Of a stretch of DNA of 49,894 nucleotides, positions 21,902 to 33,942 are shown piece by piece (position 1 is the first letter of the stretch; each line of letters opens with the position of its first letter). The stretch lies in assembly GCA_027579435.1 (NCBI GenBank), contig JANBPK010000030.1, positions 1 to 49,894 on the forward strand, in the 5' to 3' direction. A program made the translations under genes and the position numbers. Below the pieces are notes generated by a model. That model was not told where the DNA came from, made no database searches, and saw only the letters and a list, made by a program, of their open reading frames with translations. This DNA is from Candolleomyces eurysporus (lineage: Eukaryota; Basidiomycota; Agaricomycetes; Agaricales; Psathyrellaceae).

Positions 21902-22659
21902 TCCACTCTCATTTTCGTCCTTCGTTTTCCGCTTCCTTTCCGCCCCATCTCTCACCACCATCTAGATCTTTATTCTTTCCGTCCTCTTTGATGCTATCTA
22001 TCATATTTCCAGCTACTTTGGTATCTTTATCTATTGGCAGTGCCCAGCGCACAGCTCACATTTTCTAATTTTTGGCATCTCTGCTAGTAGTACGAGCAGA
22101 GCTCATTCATACCTTGTCCCCCCGGTCTAATCGCGTCTACGTCATCTGTATCCTTTTGCTTTCGCTTTCGTCCTTGCTTTCTTTGCTACTGTCGCACACC
22201 TTATCATCGCTTTCCCGCATCACACATACCCTTCATCATGATTCACGAACGTTGACCCTCACAATCATTCCACACTCTCATACACCCTCACTCACTATCG
22301 CGCAATCGTAGTCAGGAACTGCATACATTTTGTAATACGTATTCGCCGAATTCATACCAATGATGCATTCGTGGTTTTTGGTTCATTACAACGACGAGCG
22401 ATGAACCGTAGAAAAGAAAATGCAAAGAATTCTCAATAAATTATATCTTAGATTTAATCGTCGAGTAACATTTGCTACTGCAGTAATTTATACCATGCGA
22501 GGAAGTACAAGAAATATCGGCACCTTTTGAAGAAACGCGAGGGTTACAGCGAGACTCCGCTTTAGGAAGCGTTGGGACGTTTGGATGTTGGCAAGTCATC
22601 GAAGTCATCGTCACCTTCCAAACCCCTCTTAAACGAGTTGTTTTCCTTCCCTTTACCAT
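21902..22659. other. Intergenic, pyrimidine-rich; no gene seen
   Basis: T/C-rich 3' region of the preceding gene, then AT-rich sequence. The 79-codon frame at 22072-22311 is Leu/Ser/Thr-rich low complexity and unsupported. No repeats shared with the rest of the window were noticed. Confidence 0.5.
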
Positions 22660-23750
22660 TCGAGGGAGGTAAGAAACCAGACAAAATCCCAGTCACGACC
22701 CAAATCTTCGGAAAGTTTCCACGTCGATTCAGGCTGCTCTAGCATATAAATCGCTTTGTCAAAGATCTCGAGAACACGAGTATAGTCCCGAACCGCGTCA
22801 GTGACAAACTTCTCGGGCTTTTCGCCCTCCGACCTCCTCGACTCATTGTGATGATTGAGCTTCGCCTTTCTGCGAACGATAGGGTAGAGAAAGGCTTGGT
22901 ACGCCAAGAGGAGGTTGACACAAGGGATCGGTCAACGCTTCTCCACAGGAACACGGGCCGAAGTCCACGAAAGAATCTGCTTCGAGACTGGCCACCCACA
23001 CAGGGTCTTGACGGTCCCAACCCTGCAGCGATGTGGTGAGAGAGTGGAAGACACCTTGATGATCGTATGCCAACAAGATGTGGGTAAGGACATAAAAGAA
23101 CGATTCTAAATCGTCTAAATGGTCCCGGGGAAGTGGATTCTCATACTCCTACCGATTGGAAGTGACGGGTACCCTTGCTAGATTTAAGAAATCCGGCATA
23201 TCCAAAAAGCGTAACGTGACGTACTACTAACCAATTTTCAGATTTGTTGGATCCACGCAGGCCATAGTGGATGGGCATGTCGAAGTCGATCAGGATCCCG
23301 CGGTAGCCTGGGTCAGCTCCAGGTTTTCCCAACAGGATGTTGTGGATAGAGACGTCTCTGTGAAAAATTCCTTTCTTGATATACAGTTCTATATGCCCTG
23401 TGCGGTAAGCGATTGAGTTATGATTTTAGCGAATTTATCGAGTACAGAGGGGACTTAACAGAAATGGCATCGCGCAGAGCGTATAAAAGTTGCGTCGCTG
23501 ATGAGAAATTCTCCACCGACTTCCCGTAGGCCTTCATCACGATTCGTGTTTCAACCCGGTTATAAAAGTCTGGGGGCAAAGTGCTATCAAAACCACGCAG
23601 ATTCTTAGTCTCGTCGCGACCAGGCTCGCATGACACTATTTGAACGACGCCGGGAACATCCACAGCATCTTGAAGGTATCCACGATTCCTTGACAATAAT
23701 TTCTTCGCCAGTGACTGGGTCGCGCACGGGCGCTTAGGCTGGATGAGGAT
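22660..23750 (-). pseudogene. FunK1 kinase pseudogene, 5'-truncated
   Basis: Matches exons 2 (end), 3 and part of 4 of the FunK1 genes in this window. It begins abruptly at VRDPVTGEEIIVKESW and then loses about 11 codons with a frame change before DAVDVPGVVQIVSCEPGRDETKNLRGF. Exon 3 still shows HRDVS and DFDM (HRDVSIHNILLGKPGADPGY, LIDFDMPIHY). Exon 4 starts GTRHFQSVGV but then hits a stop and shifts frame, with the later helices split over two frames. The Ser-rich tail and NLS-like motif are missing. The N-terminal exon is absent. Confidence 0.85.
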
Positions 23751-24235
23751 CGCTGGCTTCCCGAAAGCTAAAGGGAGACATGGATAGCTTTGGTTGATCC
23801 AAAAACAAGGAAGAACAGGACCCTGAATCGCCGGAGGACTCATAATCATGCTTCCACTCTGACTGCAGCCTCCCTAGCACGTCAAACCCCCTCACTCTCA
23901 GAGTGTGAGGTTATTTACATCTTTACATACGCATTCGCAGAGCTCATAACCACGTTTCGTATTTTCGGCTCTTTACAGACGTTAAACCCGAATTCCGTTC
24001 AACAGAGCAGTCAAGAATAATATTTGTAGCTGAAATGAGTGCATATTGAACAAGGACGGGAATGAAGTACAAAAGTGCAGAGCATCGCGTCAAATAGACG
24101 GAATTGGGCTTCAACCGCTTCAATTGGCTGCCGGTTGAGCTGAATCAAAGCCACCATCGAAAGTCCTATTAAAGCCACCGCTGTCCTTTGTCGATAAGAG
24201 AAGCACCAACGGAGCGCCCAAGCTTTCCGAGTCAG
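23751..24235. other. Intergenic; no gene seen
   Basis: Sequence between two FunK1 relics. The minus-strand frame that crosses part of it is only the extension of the relic at 24240-24500. No RNA gene or repeat seen. Confidence 0.45.
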
Positions 24236-24239
24236 AGTC

Positions 24240-24500
24240 GCCGTACGCGAACACTTGTCAAGCAAGTCCATTGCCCCATCAGATAGCCGGAGAACGGAGA
24301 TATCATCAGTAGCGAAAACCTTGGGCCTGTCCTTCCTGAGTTCATGGCCAGTTTTGCTCGTTGGGATACCCCTTCTCCTTAGCTTAAAGAGGAGGAAGAA
24401 AAGCTTGATACATCTGCAGTGTGCCAGGGAAGGAGTGACGCCTTGGGTAACGCATGCGAACACGATGTGAGCAAGAAACAACGTGAGCAAGAACATCTTA
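24240..24500 (-). pseudogene. Short FunK1 relic (C-terminal lobe)
   Basis: Within an open minus-strand frame, LAHIVFACVTQGVTPSLA aligns with LAHIFLAYDPQGVFHSLS of FunK1 exon 4, and KVFATDDISVLRLSDGAMDLL aligns with the later helix (KIFATDVVQHYTHVLRLFDEAIDML). About 50 residues between them are deleted. No catalytic part remains. The relic lies less than 100 bp from the second tRNA-Ile gene. Confidence 0.65.
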
Positions 24501-24574
24501 CTGCGATGAATTCCATTTTCGTGCTCGAATGAAAACATTCGGGCGTTAGCTAGGCGCCAAGTCCAAGCAAGCAA

Positions 24575-24648
24575 GGCCGACTAGCTCAGTTGGTTAGAGC
24601 GTCGTGCTAATAACGCGAAGGTCTTGGGTTCGATCCCCACGTTGGCCA
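24575..24648 (+). tRNA. tRNA-Ile (anticodon AAU), second copy
   Basis: Identical to the gene at 20554-20627, including anticodon loop CTAATAA. Flanks differ, apart from the A/T-rich end with TTTTT at 24656-24660 as Pol III terminator. No intron. Confidence 0.96.
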
Positions 24649-24813
24649 CCATTGTATTTTTACTGTTCTCCTTTTGCTACAGACACCGGACAATAGGGGG
24701 TGTTTGAACCGACACAATTACTATCGTAGAAGTATAAAATCAACATATCCTTGATTGTATTTGTAGTACATATATATAATGATGAAAGCATTGAAAAGCT
24801 CTCAACGTGTCAC

Positions 24814-27109
24814 TTAAAAGGAACTGCTTGGAACGGGAGAATTGCGAGGGCTGTGTCGAGGCGGAGGTCCAATCGGACGAGGGAGGTTGGGAGGAGTACG
24901 AAAACGTTTGGCCACGGGTTCACCGTCGATGCAGCTGTCTGACGCCCTCTTTAAATGTGTATGAGAGGGCTTCCGGAGGTCGAGGGCCCTGCGCGAGCGA
25001 GTAGCCGGAGAAATAACTGGAGTGGATTTTTTTGTTTGATTTGAAGCTGAGGAGGAACAAGATCCTGAATCGCTCGAGGACTCGTAGTCAAGCTTCCACT
25101 CTGACTCAGGCCTTCCCAGCATGTCTATAGCCCTGTCAAACAGCTGTAGAACATGGGTATAGTGCTCGTGGACCTTCGTCAACAAATGCTTTGATTTAAC
25201 GCTCTTCCTTTCTTCCAATGTTCGTTCGTTCATTTCCTGCTTTTTCCGAACGAGAGGGCCGAGAAAAGTCCCGAAAGCGACGAGGAGGTTGCAACACGGT
25301 GCTGGCCAACGTTCCTCAATGGTCGGTGGAAGGAAATCCCATGTTAAAACAGCTTCCTTGGCAGTTGCTGCTAAATCAATATCGCCGCCGTCCCATCTCG
25401 TGATGGGGTGGAACAGAGGATGTGAGGCACCCAGGGGGTCGTGTCCAAACACTATCTGAGCGAGGATATAGAAAAAAGACTCTAAATCATCCAGGTGGTC
25501 ACGGGGAAGTGGGTCATGGTAGTCGTTTCCGCGTAGGACAGCTATGGAATGAAAGAAACAAGTACCCTGGAAAAGACGCTCAGATCATATACGAGGCGAA
25601 GATATAGAAAACTTACAATTCTCCAATCCGTCGAGCTTCCCACATCGCGGCGAGTTGCCATGTCGAAATCGATGAGAATGCCCCGATACCCTGGCTCAGC
25701 ATCCGGCTTCCCGAGGAGGACGTTGTAGATGGAGACGTCTCGATGAAGGGTCCCCTTCTTGTACAACTCCATGTGTCCTATTGAAGCGACAATCAGTTGC
25801 ATGAATCATAGAGCTTGGAGTAAAAGCACTTACCAGCAATGGCATCACGCAGGGCACACACAACCTGCATCGCCGATGTAAAGTACTTGACCGACTTCCC
25901 ATAAGACTTTACCACAACTCGTGTTTCAATACGGTTATGGAAGCCAGCAGGGATAGAGTCACCGAATCCACGGAGGTGCCTGGTTTGACCACGATCTGGC
26001 TCGCACGAGACCATCTGGACAACGCCCGGGATACCGAGAGCCTCTTGGAGATAAACGTGTTCGGAAACTCTGTCATCATCTCTCCACGAGTCCTTGATGA
26101 CAAGTTCTTCGCCAGTGACTGAGTCACGAGCACTCCAGCAGATCGTGGCCCGACCTCTGATCACTCCACGGAAAAAGAATGGTTCGACTCTGGAGAGTGG
26201 ATAGACGACCTCTTGGCCGTCAGAGTTGCGGGTCCTCAATGTCCCGCTGACCTTCCGCCCGTTTTCAATTGCCCACTGAATACTGGGGTCAAGACCAATA
26301 TCGGATTCATCGGGAGAGGTAAGGCCTAGGACAACTCGTACGAAGGTGTGAGGGTTGTCGTGGAAGTTGATAGGGGGAGTGTGCTGAACACCACTGCGGT
26401 CGAAATGAAACAGACGGAAGTGCTCGCCTGAAAGAATGAGTAGTCGAACGAAGCGTCGATTGGGCTGCTGGATGAATATTTGCCTAATGCAGAGGTGAGA
26501 GTAAATCGAAAAGAGCACTTGATTAGACTCACCGAGCATAGATTGCGACTCGCATCAGCTGCTCGGACACTGGCATTTCTTTGCCTTCGATTTGGATGTC
26601 AATGCACGAAGACACGTTGGAAAAGCCGATTTCCCCCAAGTCACCACTTGGGTTAGAGCAAGGAATTGAAAAAGATGGGCCAACTGCTTTGATAACAAAG
26701 CTCGGGCTTGACGAATGATTGGCGGAATCGGNCCCCCCAGTGCGGTAGACGGGTAGCGTGGGTGTCGACTATCTTGCGCGTACCTTGCGCGCAGGATTCC
26801 TTCCAAAAATGCCTCAAAATTGAGGAGAAGATATTCAAAAATGGGGTGTAGGGATCATCGTCGAGAAGTTTAGTGCAGTTCCGTGGCAGCTTCCAACGGC
26901 GCTGCACTAGACTGTACGAGCGCGACTTCCTCAAGAAGTCGTTGACAGCTGACTCGGGAACAAGGTGGTGATAGAGAGAACGTGAAAACCCGACATCCTC
27001 AAGACTAATTACTTCCTTGAGCTCTGTAGAGACCAATCGCTTCTGTTGCTCGAGGCCTTGGTCNAAGCGACGTGGGGGTCGTTTTCTTATTAGAAGGTCT
27101 TGTGCGCAT
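24814..27109 (-). CDS. FunK1 fungal protein kinase, copy 1
   Basis: Four exons (26533-27109, 25834-26483, 25617-25777, 24814-25566) give 712 aa when the n at 27064 and 26731 are read as no base; both repairs restore the family reading (TPTSLDQGLE; LPHWGADSANHSS). The N-terminal FunK1 region (MRTRPSNKK...RRWKLPRNCTKLL) is followed by the kinase domain: beta-3 Lys in VIKDSW (about 320), HRDVSIYNVLLG (HRD about 420) and LIDFDMA (DFD, metal-binding Asp about 446). FunK1 kinases use DFD where most kinases have DFG. The Ser-rich tail carries a KR...KR motif (LKRASDSC...VAKRFR), possibly a bipartite NLS. Substrates are unknown. A conserved TTTCAAACCCCGCC element lies about 136 bp upstream. Closest relative: copy 2, across the NACHT gene. 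Confidence 0.9.
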
Positions 27110-27885
27110 TATCTAAGTTTGAGAATAAGATGTTTTCTAGTTGAAAGAAATGAAATCTTACGATCAAGTTGTCGTCCCTGCTTTTGACAAGGGCTCTTGG
27201 TGGTACAGCAACAAGAAGGTTTGAGGAATATGTGCGTGTTCACTTTCAAACCCCGCCTTCAGATACCTACCTGCCTCATTGGACCAACAACCGGGGCGCG
27301 CGCCGATAGTATTCGCCGAAGGTTCCGGTCGATCACGCGCCGTGAGTCATTACGATCTACTTGTCCACTTTCTCAATGCTGCAATCACGATCATAAAGTT
27401 GAACCCCTCGTTAGGACATTGTTTGAGGAGCTCGAAACAAAGAGTCCGCAGAACCCAATAAGCATGAACGCGGGCCTATAGAAAGAATTCTCAGATCGAA
27501 ATACCTCTCGNCCCCCCCTAAAATACCCACTCTGAATCGGTCCACGCATACCTACTCCTCCACCCGCCTTTCAATTCCCTTAGCTACATGCAAACCCGCG
27601 GCGAGGGCCGGTGTTCACAGCAGGAAGAGCAACACTACACCGCTCGTTCTACTGTTCGAGGAGCTTAAATCAAAGGATCTGCGAGGACTGAGAGGCGCGA
27701 ACGCGAACCCAGAGAAAAGTCATCATGAGGGAGAGAATGCGCAGATCGAAGAAAGGACTCGAAGATGCGCTGAAGCTCACTCAGGGCACTGGCGTGGGTG
27801 ATGGGCCAGGGATGTTTGCTTGCAGCGGGATCATCATCAGTGTGCAGTATAATACAAATACGTCAAACGAGGAGGCGGACTGGAA
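27110..27885. other. Upstream region of FunK1 copy 1 with diverged repeats
   Basis: Contains the FunK1 upstream element TTTCAAACCCCGCC at 27244-27257, followed by CAGATACCTACCTG also found before copy 2. A motif near 27420 (TTTGAGGAGCTCGAAACAAAG, then TCCGCAG) recurs diverged near 27655. The part 27490-27640 (CCACTCTGAATCGGTCCACGC) resembles 39770-39900. No supported gene. Confidence 0.5.
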
Positions 27886-30145
27886 CTAATCCAAATCAAA
27901 TCCGTTGAACTCTCCTGCACGGTCCCACTCCTGCTTATCACACTCCCATGAGTTATACAGCAGAGGCAACAAGTTGTCCATTTTCTGCCAGCCACCGTTC
28001 TGGGTGAAGTCAATGACTTCATCATCAATAGTGGAGGCACTGTCCAAGAATAAGGCAGGTCCTCAATGGCTGCCACCAGAGAACGCCTATGAAGCACTGA
28101 GAGAGGGAGCTCCTCCCACTTGGCCGGTACTAAGACAGAGGTTATTGTCAAGTCGAGAGAATAAGCACAACTAGCAGTCACGCACGGGAGTCGAAGTCTA
28201 ACGGACATGCAATGATGTGCTGCATAAAGCAATTTGTGACGTGCGTTGCAACGCGAAATTCGGGGACAAACAAGGCCTTTGAGCGACTTTCTGCTTCTAG
28301 GAAGTCGGAAAAAGATTTGTGGTATAGACGTAGACTTGAATTACCACGCCTGTCCGTTTGGAGGACCACAAGGGAACGGAGGTCCGAAATGAGACTTTCT
28401 TCAGCCTTGGCTTCGAGGCAAAGCAGCGCAGAGAAGCGATCTGCTGGATGGCATATGGGGCCGAAACCAGGATCGAAAGGGAACCCAGTGGCGTTGGTAT
28501 GGTGAGCCTTGAAAAGCACAAGAAAATCGCGTCCGTGGTGAGTATCGACGACTTCGTATGCGTTCTTCGCAGCCAACAAAATGTTGGTGTAAAGCCTGTC
28601 TAACACTTCAAACGGGCGCGCTCTTTGGCACTCGTCCGGCGTCCAGGTAAGGATGATCTTGAGCCTCTCCGCAGGTGAAGCTCGACGTTCTGATATATAC
28701 TTGAACACCGTCGCGACAAAGATGAACTATCCTGACGCTGCTTCTACAAGCGTTTTGATGCTGTCTTCGGTGAACCACTGTGAATTCCCAATTCGGAGGC
28801 CGATATATTCGAATCTCCTTTGCAGATATCGATACGTATCCCCAGAGGCGTCGTACTTGTCGCTGAGCTGTATGCAGTATGCTACCCGGTGTAGGTAACC
28901 ACCGGGTTCAAGCGCCGTGCGAACAGCCCATTCAGGCCTGCTGGCAACGAAAACACGGAACGGGAGATCGTTGTTGAGGATACAGTGCCTAATGGCAGCC
29001 AACAACTCCGCCTGTCGATCCTCAGCTTGACATCGATCATCAGCGTCGAGGTGGATAGGATCTGCAATGTGATTTGGCTCGCCCTTGCATTCGTCGAGAC
29101 CGTCAATCAGAATGACGTATGGAAAGGTGGCGATGTCGATTTCTTGACTCCTTCGGAGATTCTCAAAGGGGAGAACTATGAGCCCTTCCATCTGGGATTG
29201 TATCGACCGAGAGAAGATGAGAGGGTCGTGCTTCACAGCGGCGACGATGGAGTTCTGGTAGAGGGGATGCTTCAATCCGAGCTGGTAGGCAATGGTTCCA
29301 ACAATGGTGGAGGCTCTGTTGCGAGTGGGATCCACAGAAGAACAAAAGAAAGCTGCACCAAGGATGTCTGCTTTGGCACAGCGTTCAGCAATAGTTTGCT
29401 GCAGGGCCGATTTTCCCGACCCCGCGGCCCCCGTCGTGCATAGCACACGTTGAGGGGCACTGCGATCCTGGATCCAGTCCATGATCTCGCCAGTGACCTC
29501 AACACGAGTGTCTTCGTCGCATTTCGGAGCGTCGTACCGGGCACTAGAGTCGTGAAGAGCATTGGGCGCGATGTGCTTCAACAACAGCCCCCAGCCTGCA
29601 AGAGCATCGGAGCACATTTTAGTGATATATATGGCGATCCTGTTGGTGGAATTGACGTACCATCTATCGACCCATCACCCGCACCACTGCCTGCATTCAC
29701 AGTAACATTTATGTCCCTTGTTCGAAATCCGCTGGCGCCAGCGAACAATGACGCCGTGCCACCGTCGATGAACCTTGACTCATTGTAAGGTTGCTGCATC
29801 GGGAATGGCTGGGGTCGTGGCGGTTGAGGAAAATCTTGATTCCTGGGCATCGAGCCCACAGCACATTGCGTGGACGAGGACTTGACTACGTTGTCCTCGC
29901 TTCTAGATTGGCGGCTTTGAGGTCGGACTTCATGGCATTCGGGAGATGAGTTGTCCACAGGAAGCGATATATCAGGGACTACGCGTGTTGAACGATGATC
30001 ACACCTGGATGTTCCAGCACCCGCGCTTGCGGTTTCGGCTTCGTGTGAATCTTCTTGACGACCAACAGCCGATTGGCTCCTGCGACCACCNAAAAAACGA
30101 GACAAAGCGAGAGAAGAGATCGGGTTTCTTGGATTTAGGGGGCAT
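27886..30145 (-). pseudogene. NACHT-domain NTPase (STAND type), interrupted by one in-frame stop
   Basis: Exon 1 is 29661-30145, starting MPPKSKKPDLFSRF; the n at 30091 read as no base keeps this start in frame. A phase-1 intron (GTACGT...TTGCAG) leads to exon 2 from 29595. Exon 2 has the agaricomycete NACHT signature: HDSSARYDAPKCDEDTR, Walker A GAAGSGKSAL, Walker B VILIDGLDEC and the motif FRVFVASRPEWAVR, then a winged-helix-like part with LRLYHKSFSDFLEAES. At 28727-28729 a TAG replaces what is probably CAG (ASG-stop-FIFVATVFKYI); the same frame stays open on both sides for hundreds of bases. The C-terminal end is uncertain: after PLDFDS at about 28190 a splice is needed, and the best last segment ends NGFDLD at 27886. 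Such proteins act as NTP-driven switches, some in heterokaryon incompatibility. No effector domain is recognisable in the Ser/Pro-rich N-terminus. Confidence 0.78.
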
Positions 30146-30515
30146 GGTAGAAGAAATGAGCGGAGGAAGCAAGATGCGAATGCCGTGCTCACGTGCGATG
30201 GCAGCCCGCAGACACAGTGGCTACGTTTCGTCCCAGCGGGAAATCGATGACTCAAAGCGGCGCCTGTGGACGTTGGAGGATCCTGTGAAAATTCATAGAA
30301 CCTACTTGGGATATGTGGCGGGTCGTCATTACCCATGTCCCTCATTCGAAAGTAGCGGGCGTCGCGGCGAAGCTGGCTTCAAGGGTTATACAGTTGCTGC
30401 TGTCGACATATGAACCCAAAAAACTATTCATTGTATCGCAGTGCACACATGCATAATGGAAACATGGGATACATATCACAGCAGAGCTAGGTTAATGATC
30501 TCGAATACATGGCAG

Positions 30516-32808
30516 TTAGAAGGAACTACTTGGAACGGGAGAAATGCGAGGGTTACGTCGAGATGGAGGTACGATCGGATGACGGGGGGTTCGAGGAGCA
30601 TTCAAACGTTTGGTCGCGGGTTGACCGTCGGGGTAACTGTCTGACGTCCTCTTTAAAGGTGTACGACAGGGCTCCTGGAGGTCGAAGGCCCTGCGGGAGC
30701 GAGCAGCCGGAGAAATAAGTGGAGTGGATTTTTCTGGATGACTCGAAGCTGAGGAACAAGATGCTGAATCGCTTGAGGACTCGTAGTCAAGCTTCCACTC
30801 TGACTCAGGCCTCCCCAACATATCTATAGCCCTATCAAACAGCTGTAGAACATGGGTGTAGTGCTCGTGGACCTTTGTCAACATATCCTTTGATTTGGCG
30901 GACTTCCGTTGTTCCAATGTCCGTCGGTTTATGTCATGCTTTTTCCGAGCGAGAGGGCCGAGAAAAGTCCCAAAAGCGACGATGAGGTTGCAACAGGGCG
31001 CTGGCCAGCGTTCCTCAATTGTCGGTGGAAGGAAATCCCATGTAAATACAGTCTCCTTGAAAGCTGCCGCCAGCGTACAATCGTCCGCGTCCCATCTTGA
31101 GATGGGGTGTAAGAGGGAATGGGAGGCGCCCAGGGAGTCATATCCGAAGATTATCTGAGCGAGGATATAGAAAAAAGACTCCAAGTCATCCAGATGGTCA
31201 CGGGGAAGTGGGTCATGGTAGTCACTTCCGCGTAGGACAGCTATAGAATGATAGAAACGAGTGCCCTAGAAAAGATGCTCAGATAATATTCAAGGCGAAG
31301 ATGTAAGAAACTTCCGACTCTCCAATCTGTCGAGCTGCCCCCATCGCGGCGAGTTGCCATGTCAAAATCAATGAGAATGCCCCGATAACCTGGTTCAGCA
31401 CCCGGCTTCCCAAGAAGGACGTTGTAAATGGAGACATCTCGATGAAGGGTTCCCTCCTTGTACAATTCCATGTGTCCTATCGAGAGCGATGATCAGGAGC
31501 CTGAATCATAGGGCGTGAAGTTAAAACACTTACCAGCAATCGCATCACGCAGGGCGCACACAACTTGCATCGCCGATGTAAAGTACTTGACTGATTTTCC
31601 GTAAGACTTCATCACAATGCGTGTTTCGACACGGTTATGGAAGCCAGTAGGAATAGTGTCACCGAATCCACGCAGATCCTTGGTTTGACCACGACCTGGC
31701 TCGCACGAGACCATCTGGACAACGCCCGGGATACCAAGAGCGTCTTCAAGATATACATGCTCAGAAACCCTGTCATCATCCCTCCACGAGTCCTTGACCA
31801 CGAGTTCTTCGCCAGTGACTGAGTCATGAACACTCCAGCAGATCGTAGCCCGACCTCTTATCACTCCATGGAAAAAGAACGGTTCGACTCTGGAGAGTGG
31901 GTAGACGACCTCTTGGCCCTCGGAGTTGCGGGTTCTCAATGTCCCACTGACCTTCTGCCCGTTTTCGATTGTCCACTGAATACTGGAATCAAGACCGATA
32001 TCGGATTCATCCGGAGAGCCAAGGCCTAGGACGACCCGTACAAAAGTGTGAGGGTCATCGTGAAAGTTGATAGAGGGAGTGTACTGGACACCGCTGCGGT
32101 CGAAATGAAACAGACGGAAATTTTCGCCTGCAAGAATGAGCAGTCGAACGAAGCGTCGATTAGGCTGCTGGATGAATATTTGCCTAAGATAGAGATGTTA
32201 GTAGATCAACGAGAGCACTTGATTAGACTCACCTAGCATAGATTGCGACTCGCTTCAGCTGTTCAGACACTGGTATTTCTTTGTCCTCGATTTGAATTTC
32301 AATGCATGAAGATATGTTGGAAAAGCCAATTCCCCCTGAATCACCGCCTGGGTTGGAGCAAGGAGGCGAAAAAGATGGGCCCACGGCCTTGATAACAAAG
32401 CTCGGGCTTGACGAATGATTGGCGGAATCGCCCCCCCAGTGCGCCAGGATGGTAGAGTGGGTGTCGACTATCTTACGCGTACCTTGCGTGCAGGATTCAT
32501 TCCAAAAGTGCCTCAGAATCGAGGAGAGGACATTNAAAAAATGGGGTGTAGGGATCGTTGTCAAGAAGCTTAGTGCAGTTCCGTGGCAGCTTCCAACGGC
32601 GCTGCGCTAGACTGTACGAGCGCGATTTCCTCAAAAAGTCGTCGATGGCCGACTCAGGAGCAAGGTGGTGATAGAGAAAACGTGGAAATTCGTCATCCTC
32701 GAGACTAATGACCTCCTTGAGCTCCAACGAGACCAATCGCTTCTGTTCCTCAAGGCCTGGGTCGAACGACGCGGGGGTCGTTTTCTTGTTGGAAGGTCTC
32801 GTGCGCAT
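30516..32808 (-). CDS. FunK1 fungal protein kinase, copy 2 (altered splice donor)
   Basis: Same four-exon layout as copy 1: exon 1 32233-32808 (n at 32535 read as no base restores TPFFNVLSS), exon 2 31534-32183, exon 3 31476 to about 31319, exon 4 30516-31265. Beta-3 Lys (VVKDSW), HRDVSIYNVLLG and DFDMA are intact. The intron 3 donor ATT/GTAAGT of copy 1 reads GTC/GGAAGT here, so the normal GT is lost. A GT three bases upstream (AGA/GTCGGA) would keep the frame and give about 710 aa; retention of the intron would stop translation inside it. The tail motif (LKRTSDSYPDGQPATKRLN) is conserved. The upstream element TTCAAACTCCGCC lies at 32954-32966. Probably functional only if the cryptic donor works. 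Confidence 0.82.
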
Positions 32809-33942
32809 GATCTAAGTCTAAGAATAAGATATTTCCTAGGTGCAAGAGATGAGAGCTTACGATCAAGTTGTCCTCGCCACTTTTTGACAAGTGGTGCTGG
32901 TGGTACAGCAGCAAGATTGTGTCGCTGGTTAGGGACCTTATCATGGGTTCGCGTTCAAACTCCGCCCCAGATACCTACCTGTCTAATTGGGCTAGCAATA
33001 AAGGCGAGACTATGAATAACCCCGGTTTTTGCGCAAAACAATTCATAGAGGTCCTCCAGGTTGCAGCTTATACGCGATTTTCTCAACGCCAAGATAATGG
33101 TGCACAATATACGTCACCGATGGTTGAAGAGCTGTATCCCCGACATACAGTGGAACGTCACAAAACTGGAGATCGAATACCATAAAATCTTCAGTAGAAG
33201 CGAAGGCGAAAATGCGAGGACAACGATCATGCGACATTGTCATAACTGATTGTGTGAGGACAAGACGCAAATGTCGACGTCTCAATCCTGTACATTAATT
33301 CAGCGATGGGGAGCGGCACCAGATCTTGCAGCGAGCTTCTTCCACCGACCGATCACATGTTGACAACGCTGGAGATTTAGCTGGGTTGGACACCGAAATC
33401 ATGGTTATAATGCGTACCTTCATGCTCCCCGTAGCTGTGGGCTCATCTAAAGCTTTGATCCTACTCTCCAGAGCTCGAGCTCGAGTCGAAGACAGTCTCA
33501 TATGAGGACTTTGCATTGCAGCATCAGTCAGAGCTTCCAACAAAATCTTTGAGTGCTTTGTGCGGAGACGGAGTAGCGGGCACCTAGATGAGCGTTGATG
33601 TTTGCCAGATAATCAGTCAACGTGTCGACGGCCTGTTGGGCCACTTGAGAGCCGCCTGTGCTGTCTGAAATGGTAGGTCCAGCCTTCAACAAAGGAACTG
33701 GTGGCGAGCATTGATCATATCGAAGGAAGTTATACGAGAAGCTGGAGTTGAAAAGGAAACTATGAAAAAGCCCTCATGGTGGGTGGAAGTAGCTTCCAAC
33801 AGTGCAAGGTGACTGCGTGTGTGAAATGAAGTAACTGTGAAGTTACTGAAATTGGTAAATGGTCTATTGAAAGAAACATCTATGAGAAAACACGCGTCAT
33901 AAATACAAAGGAGTTCAAGGACATCAAGATNAAAAATGTAAG
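32809..33942. other. Region between FunK1 copies 2 and 3; possible degraded minus-strand exons
   Basis: The left 200 bp are the copy 2 promoter with TTCAAACTCCGCC. In 33300-33730, on the minus strand, protein-like stretches exist (SQVAQQAVDTLTDYLANI; SSTRARALESRIKALDEP followed by a GTACGC donor), but no start or family was found. I regard them as a possible gene remnant at low confidence. Confidence 0.3.

Noticed and set aside
24011..24574. A 187-residue membrane-like protein on the minus strand
   Set aside because: Its recognisable parts are degenerate FunK1 C-lobe sequence with a deletion. The hydrophobic look comes from drift, and the frame starts next to a tRNA gene.
33300..33730. Possible small gene on the minus strand
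   Set aside because: Protein-like pieces and one good donor exist, but no start codon, family or complete exon chain could be assembled; listed only as a possible remnant.
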